A DNA stretch of 64,000 nucleotides from positions 15,477,221 to 15,541,220 of the forward strand of contig NC_135571.1 of assembly GCF_964340395.1 (NCBI RefSeq), given 5' to 3'. Position numbers and translations under genes: made by a program. The notes under the pieces were generated by a model that searched no databases, had not been told where the DNA came from, and worked only from the letters and a program-made list of their open reading frames with translations. Every line of letters begins with the position of its first letter. Position 1 is the stretch's first letter. This stretch comes from Glandiceps talaboti (lineage: Eukaryota > Hemichordata > Enteropneusta > Spengelidae). This document shows, piece after piece, positions 39,301 through 50,400 of the stretch.

Positions 39301-42300
39301 CTAGCCGACTGTACGAATGCCATAGAAGGCATCGAATGAATAACAAATAACATTGAAAAAAGTAAGCATGAAACTGATTTGCACAGGAAAGAAAATCTTT
39401 TTGTTTTGTTATTTTTTTCACGATGAAGACTACGCGTAAATGGTCGTAGTTTGGGCTCATGAATAAACAGACAATAGGTGTTTACTTTTTATTGTCTACA
39501 ACCTAAAGTACATGAATATGCGTTGAGACTTATGAATATTCACCGTAGTACATCGTAACTACTAGTAGCTACTCGTCTTTACTCTTTACGACGCATAATT
39601 ACGATGCTTTTGATTTCGATGACGCCCCTAAATATAAATATAAATATAATCAAGAGTCAATACAAAGGAAATCCACAACTTCAAAATCACAGTGCATGCT
39701 ACAATTATTGCAGCTAGTATCAGGCATGGCACGTGTAAGTGAACCACGTAAACGTTACAATGTACATGGAAGGCTGATTCATTGGAGGGGTGGGCGGGTG
39801 TGGTACATCAATTATGATTCGTTGCTGACTTTGATGTTTTTTTATACTTTGATGGTCCTGAATAAAGATTAGCAAGCTTACAAAAGTGTGATAGTAAAGT
39901 TGAGTATATAAATACAAATATGTTTATGCCAACATATAACCTGTACATGAAATGGTTTCTTCCGGACAAAGTTTTATGACTTCACCTGTGGTGCTACACC
40001 ACTGTTCTAATAAACAAGAAAGGCCTAAGGATGCTTACAATATAAACATGTGGCTTGGTAATTGTAGATTATACTCTCAATATTTCACACTAATTAGCTG
40101 ACAACATCGGTAGATTGCTGTCCGGGAAATTACTGTGATGCCTGTAAAAGTGTTTTAGAATGACCTACCTGAGTAGATCCAGTAAAGGCTACTTTATCAA
40201 CATCAGGATGGGTGGCAATCTTACTACCAAATCTACCATCACCTGTGACAACATTGAACACACCAGGTGGTAAACCAGCCTCTGCACAGATCTCGGCCAA
40301 TAACAATGCTGATAGCCTAGTGTAGGTGGCAGGCTTTAGTACCACTGTATTTCCCATGGCAAGGGCTGGACAAATCTTCCAGGTCAATAACATTAATGGG
40401 AAATTCCATGGAACAATAGCTCCTACAACACCTGATATGTATCAAATACAAAAGTTATTTATTTAACTCATTGGCAATCTATTTAAACATGAAATCATAT
40501 AGAATACATGTACATACATACATACATACATACATACATACATACATACATACATACATACATACATACATACACACACATACATACATACATACATACA
40601 TACATACATACATACATACATACATACATACATACATACACACACACACATACATACATACATACATACATACACATACATACATACATACATACACATA
40701 CATACATACATACATACACACACATACATACATACACACACACATACATACATACATACATACATACATACACATACATACATACATACACATACACACA
40801 TACATACATACATACACACACATACATACATATACATACATACATACATACACACACATACATACATACATACATACACATACATACATACACATACATA
40901 CATACATACATACATACACATACATACATACATACATACATACATACATACATACAAACATACACATACATACATGCATACATACACATACATACATACA
41001 TACATACATACACATACATACATACATACACATACATACATACATACATGCACATACATACATACATACATACATACACATACATACATACATACATACA
41101 TACACATACATACATACATACATACACACACATACATACATACATACATACACACATACATACATACATACATACATACATACATACATACATACATACA
41201 TACATACACACATACATACATACATACATACATACATACATACATACACACATACACATATATAAATATTTTCAACACGAGTATCAATTCAATATAAATT
41301 TACATACTTGTATAATTCATTTGTCTCGTGCGTATGATATTGATTTTATCTTAGACAGTGAATGACTGTGAATTTCAATGTATGCAGACCTCAGAAGATC
41401 AGTAGGCACCCCCCCCCCCCCACTGAAAATTAAATGAAAAAGTATTTGTTCTTGATTGCTATGTATGACTTCTCTTCTTCATCAATGATTCTCACTGAAC
41501 AAGCTTATAGAGTCTCAAGGTTCAACATGAATTTCCTTTTAAAATTTGGGGTCAACTGTGCAACATTGGCCATTTAAAAGAATTAGCATGACGATATTCC
41601 TTGCAAGAAAATGGACACCGATAACAGATGGGGTACAAGAAGCTTCAATGTCTTAACCAGCAAACTAGTCATCTTCATCTACATGTATGGGCAAAATGCA
41701 TGCCACGTTGTGTTGTTTGTGTAATTCAAAACTGATACGTCCTGTGCATGTTCTTGTTTTTCTTTTCATCTCTCTCTTACTAGTCTTAGCTATTTGTTGT
41801 GTTTTTATTATCTAGTACCTTCAAATTGTTATTAATATCATCAACAAAATTTGGTAGGTCACCTGTTGTACAAGCGATAATCTTTAGATTCTGTGCAAGT
41901 TGTGGTATTGTCAGTTTTTCCCCTGATCCTGCCACTTCTTTAGCATTTTGTTTACAAGTATTGTCTTTAAAATGTCAACATGAAACTGAATCTTTATTAT
42001 TAAGTGCTTTCACTTCTCTTCATCTCTCTTAGTTTTTGTTCTACTTATAATTCACTTTTCCAAACCCCATACTTATTTGAAATCCTTTGTTCCAATTGAA
42101 CTGTCTTCTGTTGTTTTCTTTGTAGTTGTTTGTGCTTCATCTCCTTCCTGTAATTTTGTTCTTTTCTCTGTTTTGGAGCTTCTTCTTTTTTAAAGTATTT
42201 TGTCTTCATTTTTATTTTTTTTAATAACGATAACAACACGATCAAATTGCGTCATCGATTTTGACAGCCGCCATTAGCTTCACTGAGTCCGTTCCGATGA

Positions 42301-45300
42301 ACGCCCGGTCGAACGCTGTCGTCCAATTTGTACAGCGTTTTTATAAAGGGAGCTGGTCAATAACATACCAAATAAATAACCCAGAAACGTAGTTTAAATA
42401 CCAAAGGATCTGAAAATTACTGTTTAAAAAGACTACGCACCGTACATAAATATGAAATCACGCGACAAAAACTTAAACCTTACTTTACTACTTTAGATGC
42501 TGGCCTGACCCGTATTAAACACATATCATCTTACAGCTAATTTTATTGGCTATAATTTTAGCTAGGTTTGAAAGGTCTCACTTGATTGGCTCACCCTTCG
42601 CTATTCCCGTTTGCAAGAGACACCCCTGCCAGAATCAAGTGCCACGTAGTACAGCAATGGCGCGAGGATTTTCTACACCACGTACGCTAGATGCAAACAT
42701 GGAAGTATTGTCCAGCTCATGATGAAAACATGTAGTATGTACATGTACATTATGTTAACACACATTCTTCATTCGCAGGCTCCCTGCACACGCGGGTTCG
42801 TAACAATAACTCGCATGATCAATGCTATTTTCCTCTTGAGGGCAGTAGATTACAGCAGGGGATTCCCACGTGGGCGGGTGATCCTTGCGGGATTACCTCA
42901 AGTTCCTAGCGAGTTCCTCGGGAGACATGTGTAGCTTCATTTTACCAGTAGTGTAATGTATAGGAAACTATGCCAGCTTTACCAGATTTTCCCCTTCCTG
43001 TGTACCACGGTTCCCTGCCCTTAGCAAAAACAATTATTCATCAAGGTGTTCAGAAATTACAAATGGACTTAGTACTCTATGTACCACATGATGTAGGTGT
43101 TAGACTTACCCACAGGTTTCCATGCATCCATTTCTGAATCCATCAACTGTGCCCAGCCTGCATGGTGATAGAAATGTCGTACAATGATGGGAACATCACA
43201 ATCTCGGGTTTCTCTGATAGGTTTACCATTATCAAGACTCTCCATCACACTTAATAGTCTTTGATGTTTCTGGACATGTCTGGCAACACTACAAAAACAG
43301 TTATTATTGTAGTATTAGTCATTACATTTGTAATTATATTATTTTAACAGTAACATTGAACATATTTTAAAATATTAGTCAAAATGTTACAAAACCTCAT
43401 TAGTTTTCCAAATTGTTAAAAAAGTACAACCACCAAAACACAACCACAGTACTCCAAATATTTGTCTTTATTCAACTGGAAAATACTTTTGACTAAAGGT
43501 TTGTTAGCAACTCGTGGTGAAAAGGCCTCTTAGATCACAGAACAATTATATTTTCTGTTGCTGAACGAAGAGAAATATTTTTGGAATAATATCACAAACT
43601 ATATGCTTACCTATAAAGATATCTAGCTCTGACATGGCATGGTAGTTTACTCCATGAATTAAAAGCATTCCTAGCCGCAGTCACTGCTAACTCTACATCT
43701 TCTTCTGTACCTTGTATGGTACTAGCAAGAGTCTCTCCTGTAGCTGGACTCTTAGTTTCATATGTCTTGCGTTGGTCTGGTTTCACCCACTTGTTATCAA
43801 TGAAGTGACCAAGACTTCTATCATGGTTATCAAGCCAAGTCTAAAAACATCAAAAAATTTCCAAAATTAATGTTGTCACTTTTTAAAAAAGTTGAAATAT
43901 GGAGGAGAATACTTGGGTATATTTGGAGATTTTTTAATTAATAAAACAACACAGACATTTTTCTTCAAAAAATAAAATTGTACCAATGGTATTATAACAC
44001 AACTGTACAGTTCATGTGTAACAAAAACATACATCCACTGATCCAGCCCTGTTGTTACTTATGCAGTAAATGCCATCATTTTACTAGTCTGTTGCTGATT
44101 GCTACTGCCTGCAGTGAGTAGCACTCTACTGGCTGCAGTGAGCAGCACTCTACTCACTACAATGAGTAGTACTCTACTGACTGCAATGAGTAGCACTCTA
44201 CTGACTGCAATAAGTAGCACTCTACTGAGTGCAGTGAGTAGCACTCTACTGACTGCAGTGAGTAGCACTCTGACTAATGAGGCACTCTACTGACTGCAGT
44301 GAGTAGCACTCTACTGACTCCAATGAGTAGCACTCTACTGACTGCAATAAGTAGCACTCTAGTGACTGCAGTGAGTAGCACTGTACTGACTGCAATGAGT
44401 AGCACTCTACTGACTGCAATGAGTAGCACTCTACTGAGTGCAGTGAGTAGCACTCTACTGACTGCAATGAGTAGCACTCTACTGACTGCAATGAGTAGCA
44501 CTCTACTGACTGCAATGAGTAGCACTCTACTGACTGCAGTGAGTAGCACTCTACTGACTGCAGTGAGTAGCACTCTACTGAGTGCAGTGAGTAGCACTCT
44601 ACTGACTGCAGTGAGTAGCACTCTGACTAATGAGGCACTCTACTGACTGCAGTGAGTAGCACTCTACTGACTCCAATGAGTAGCACTCTACTGACTGCAA
44701 TAAGTAGCACTCTAGTGACTGCAGTGAGTAGCACTGTACTGACTGCAATGAGTAGCACTCTACTGACTGCAATGAGTAGCACTCTACTGAGTGCAGTGAG
44801 TAGCACTCTACTGACTGCAATGAGTAGCACTCTACTGACTGCAATGAGTAGCACTCTACTGACTGCAATGAGTAGCACTCTACTGACTGCAGTGAGTAGC
44901 ACTCTACTGACTGCAGTGAGTAGCACTCTACTGACTGCAATGAGTAGCACTCTACTGACTGCAATGAGTAGCACTCTACTGAGTGCAATGAGTAGCACTC
45001 TACTGACTGCAGTGAGTAGCACTCTACGGACTGCAATGAGTAGCACTCTACTGACTGCAATGAGTAGCACTCTACTGAGTGGTGAGTAGCACTCTACTGA
45101 CTGCAGTGAGTAGCACTCTACTGACTGCAATGAGTAGCACTCTACTGACTGCAATGAGTAGCACTCTACTGACTGCAATGAGTAGCACTCTACTGACTGC
45201 AGTGAGTAGCACTCTACTGACTGCAGTGAGTAGCACTCTACTGACTGCAATGAGTAGCACTCTACTGACTGCAGTGAGTAGCACTCTACTGAGTGCAGTG

Positions 45301-47439
45301 AGTAGCACTCTACTGACTGCAGTGAGTAGCACTCTACTGACTGCAATGAGTAGCACTCTACTGACTGCAATGAGTAGCACTCTACTGAGTGCAGTGAGTA
45401 GCACTCTACTGACTGCAGTGAGTAGCACTCTACTGACTGCAATGAGTAGCACTCTACTGACTGCAATGAGTAGCACTCTACTGACTGCAGTGAGTAGCAC
45501 TCTACTGACTGCAATGAGTAGCACTCTACTGACTGCAGTGAGTAGCACTCTACTGACTGCAATGAGTAGCACTCTACTGACTGCAATGAGTATCACTCTA
45601 CTGAGTGCAGTGAGTAGCACTCTACTGACTGCAGTGAGTAGCACTCTACTGACTGCAATGAGTAGCACTCTACTGACTGCAATGAGTAGCACTCTACTGA
45701 GTGCAGTGAGTAGCACTCTACTGACTGCAATGAGTAGCACTCTACTGAGTGCAGTGAGTAGCACTCTACTGACTGCAGTGAGTAGCACTCTACTGACTGC
45801 AATGAGTAGCACTCTACTGACTGCAATGAGTAGCACTCTACTGACTGCAATGAGTAGCACTCTACTGACTGCAATGAGTATCACTCTACTGACTGCAATG
45901 AGTAGCACTCTACTGACTGCAGTGAGTAGCACTCTACTGACTGCAATGAGTAGCACTCTACTGAGTGCAGTGAGTAGCACTCTACTGACTGCAATGAGTA
46001 GCACTCTACTGAGTGCAGTGAGTAGCACTCTACTGACTGCAGTGAGTAGCACTCTACTGACTGCAATGAGTAGCACTCTACTGACTGCAATGAGTAGCAC
46101 TCTACTGAGTGCAGTGAGTAGCACTCTACTGACTGCAGTGCGTAGCACTCTACTGACTGCAGTGAGTAGCACTCTACTGACTGCAATGAGTAGCACTCTA
46201 CTGACTGCAATGAGTAGCACTCTACTGAGTGCAGTGAGTAGCACTCTACTGACTGCAGTGAGTAGCACTCTACTGACTGCAATGAGTAGCACTCTAATGA
46301 CTGCAGTGAGTAGCACTCTACTGACTGCAGTGAGTAGCACTCTACTGACTGCAATGAGTAGCACTCTACTGAGAGCAGTGAGTAGCACTCTACTGACTGC
46401 GGTGAGTAGCACTCTACTGACTGCAGTGAGTGGCACTCTACTGACTGCAGTGAGTAGCACTCTACTGACTCCAATGCAGGGCTCGAAATTAGCGGTAGTC
46501 TCGCGTCAATTGACTACCAGTTTTTCCAAAATGACTACAAAGTTCGAAAACTGGTAGTCATCCTTGACTACCACGAAAATCCTAGGGACGCCAACCCACC
46601 GTATGCATGGGAGGACTGCTGACAAGTTGGCAATGTAGCGTGAGCACTGGACTCTAAAAGCTACGTGTGATTAGATACGGCTGGCATGTTTGATATTGCT
46701 TACTTTGTAGTCAATAACAGGTGCTTGGTAAAATAAACAAAATACATGTAGCTTATTTGTGATGTTACAAACGCCATAATGTCTACTCAAACGCAACACT
46801 CTATTGATTTCATGACTGTTTCATTGTCTTTTCCATGTCACACAGTTACGATCAAAATGATACAAAACTTAGGAAAATATACGGAATAAAATCATTCTCC
46901 CACCACTAATCGCGAATGTAATAGTATTTTACAACTAGTCATTCAATACTAGGATACCTCACTTTAGTGGAAGGGTGAAAATTTACGTCATTTATCGAAG
47001 CCCTTAGCAGAGGAGACAAATCCCAGACACAATAAGAATGACTTCCTGTGTTTATAGATAGTAACAGATAAGATTTGAGGGACTGCCTTGGCACTTACCA
47101 TTTCTCTCTAGGGTTGGGTCATAGCATGTTATTTTTTAATTTACGAGAAACTGAAATGGATGGTAACCGTGTGTATTTTTTATCGTATGACATTTTAACT
47201 TTTACAAAGTAAATAATAATAAATAGCATAAATGCTTAGATTTGAGACCATTTGTGTTATAAGTTTGACAAGCAACCCACACACCCGAAATGGAATGAGC
47301 CACTAATCATTACATGTAACTCTACACCTCACACCGTTATTGATTCAGTGAAATAAACTACATGGAAAGTAAGTAATTTTGTTGTGACTAGCGATTTTAG
47401 TTAGTGTTTGAAGTCACGTCCTGTATGTACTGTATGTTT

Positions 47440-47489
<50 letters not shown>

Positions 47490-50400
47490 TGTGGGTGGGT
47501 GGGAGTGTTTGTACATGTATACATGTGTGTGTAACTGAATGAATGTAAAATATGTGTATATTTATTATGTACGTGTTATGCCAAAATTTGTGTCACTGTC
47601 AGTTTGAGGTTTCCAAGTGGTCATTGCAAAATAACAGCTTGGTACACACAACTCACAATAATCATTTATATGATATTTACTTACTATGATACTAGTATGA
47701 TATTATTGTTTTATTATTATTTTAGGACAGGTCAAATGTTTGCATAATATGAATGTCACTAATTTCATGAAAAAACTCAGGTGTTATCAGAAGCCAAGGT
47801 TTATTACTTAATGTTTTGTTTATGCATAAATTATTAAATGCTGAAAAAAAGAATGACTACCAAATCTTCCCTGTTGACTACCAGTTTTAAAAAGTGGTAG
47901 TCAAAGTGACTACCAACTAAAAAAGTTAATTTTGAGCTCTGCATGAGTAGCACTCTACTGACTGCAGTGAGTAGCACTCTACTGACTGCAGTGAGTAGCA
48001 CTCTACTGACTGCAGTGAGTAGCACTCTACTGACTGCAGTGAGTAGCACTCTACTGACTGCAGTGAGTAGCACTCTACTGACTGCAGTGAGTAGCACTCT
48101 ACTGACTGCAGTGAGTAGCACTCTACTGACTGCAATGAGTAGCACTCTACTGACTGCAATGAGTAGCACTCTACTGACTGCAGTGAGTAGCACTCTACTG
48201 ACTGCAATGAGTAACACTCTACTGACTGCAGTGAGTAGCACTGACTAATGAGTAGCACTCTACTGACTGCAGTGTGTAGCACTCTGACTAATGAGTAGCA
48301 CTCTAGTGACTGCAGTGAGTAGCACTCTAGTGACTGCAATGAGTAGCACACTACTGACTGCAATGAGTAGCACTCTACTGACTGCAATGAGTAGCACTCT
48401 ACTGACTGCAGTGAGTAGCACTCTGACTAATGAGTAGCACTCTACTGACTGCAACGAGTAGCACTCTACTGAGTGCAATGAGTAGCACTCTACTGAGTGC
48501 AGTGAGTGCAGTGAGTAGCACTCTACTGACTGCAGTGAGTAGCACTCTACTGACTGCAATGAGTAGCACTCTACTGACTGCAATGAGTAGCACTCTACTG
48601 ACTGCAGTGAGTAGCACTCTACTGACTGCAGTGAGTAGCACTCTACTGACTGCAATGAGTAGCACTCTACTGACTGCAATGAGTAGCACTCTACTGAGTG
48701 CAGTGAGTAGCACTCTACTGACTGCAATGAGTAGCACTCTACTGAGAGCAGTGAGTAGCACTCTACTGAGTGCAGTGAGTAGCACTCTACTGACTGCAAT
48801 GAGTAGCACTCTACTGAGTGCAGTGAGTAGCACTCTACTGACTGCAGTGAGTAGCACTCTACTGACTGCAATGAGTAGCACTCTACTGACTGCAATGAGT
48901 AGCACTCTACTGACTGCAATGAGCAGCACTCTACTGACTGCAATGAGTAGCACTCTACTGAGTGCAGTGAGTAGCACTCTACTGAGTGCAGTGAGTAGCA
49001 CTCTACTGCCTGCAATGAGTAGCACTCTACAGAGTGCAGTGAGTAGCACTCTACTGACTGTAATGAGTAGCACTCTACTGACTGCAGTGAGTAGCACTCT
49101 ACTGACTGCAGTGAGTAGCACTCTACTGACTGCAATGAGTAGCACTCTACTGACTGCAATGAGTAGCACTCTACTGAGAGCAGTGAGTAGTACTCTACTG
49201 ACTGCGGTGAGTAGCACTCTACTGACTGCAGTGAATAGCACTCTACTGAGTGCAGTGAGTAGCACTCTACTGAGTGCAATAAGTAGCACTCTACTGAGTG
49301 CAGTGGGTAGCATTCGACTGACTACAATGAGTAGCACTCTACTGACTGCAGTGAGTAGCACTCTACTGACTGCAATGAGTAGCACTCTACTGACTGCAAT
49401 GAGTACCAATATCTACAACTTTGTTAATAGAATGGCAGACAGTACCAATATCTACAACTTTGTTCATAGAATGGCAGATAATACCAATATCTACAACTTT
49501 GTTAATAGAATGGCAGACAGTACCAATATCTACAACTTTGTTCATAGAATGGCAGATAATACCAATATCTACAACTTTGTTAATAGAATGGCAGATAATA
49601 CCAATATCTACAACTTTGTTAATAGAATGGCAGATAATACCAATATCTACAACTTTGTTAATAGAAGGGCACAGTACTAATATCTACAACTTTGTTAATA
49701 GAATGGCAGACAGTACCAATATCTACAACTTTGTTAATAGAATGGCAGATAATACCAATATCTACAACTTTATTAATAGAATGGCAGACAGTACCAATAT
49801 CTACAACTTTGTTAATAGAATGGCAGATAATACCAATATCTACAACAAGGGTTAATAGAATGGCAGATAATACTAATATATACAACTTTGTTAATAGAAT
49901 GGCAGACAATACCAATATATACAACTTTGTTAATAGAATGGCAGATAATACCAATATCTACAACTTTGTTAATAGAATGGCAGACAGTACCAATATCTAC
50001 AACTTTGTCAATAGAATGGCAGACAATACCAATATATACTGTACAACTTTGTTAATAGAATGGCAGACAGTACCAATATCTACAACTTTGCCAATAGAAT
50101 GGCAGACAATACCAATATATACTGTACAACTTTGTTAATAGAATGGCAGACAGTACCAATATCTACAACTTTGTCAATAGAATGGCAGACAATACCAATA
50201 TATACTGTACAACTTGTTAATAGAATGGCACAGTACTAATATCTACAACTTTAATAGAATGGCAGATAATACCAATATATACAACTTTGTTAATAGAATG
50301 GCAGACAGTACTAATATCTACAACTTTGTTAATAGAATGGCAGACAGTACTAATATCTACAACTTTGTTAATAGAATGGCAGACAGTACCAACATCTACA

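Noticed and set aside
40463-41365. Tyr/Val/Cys/Met-rich and Ile/His/Thr-rich frames of more than 250 codons
   Set aside because: They are translations of the CATA microsatellite in several frames.
45079-46557. Open frames of up to 492 codons in the 24-bp array (both strands)
   Set aside because: The unit length is a multiple of three and lacks stops, so all frames stay open. The peptides are simple eight-residue repeats, present on both strands, without splice or start support; they are array artefacts.
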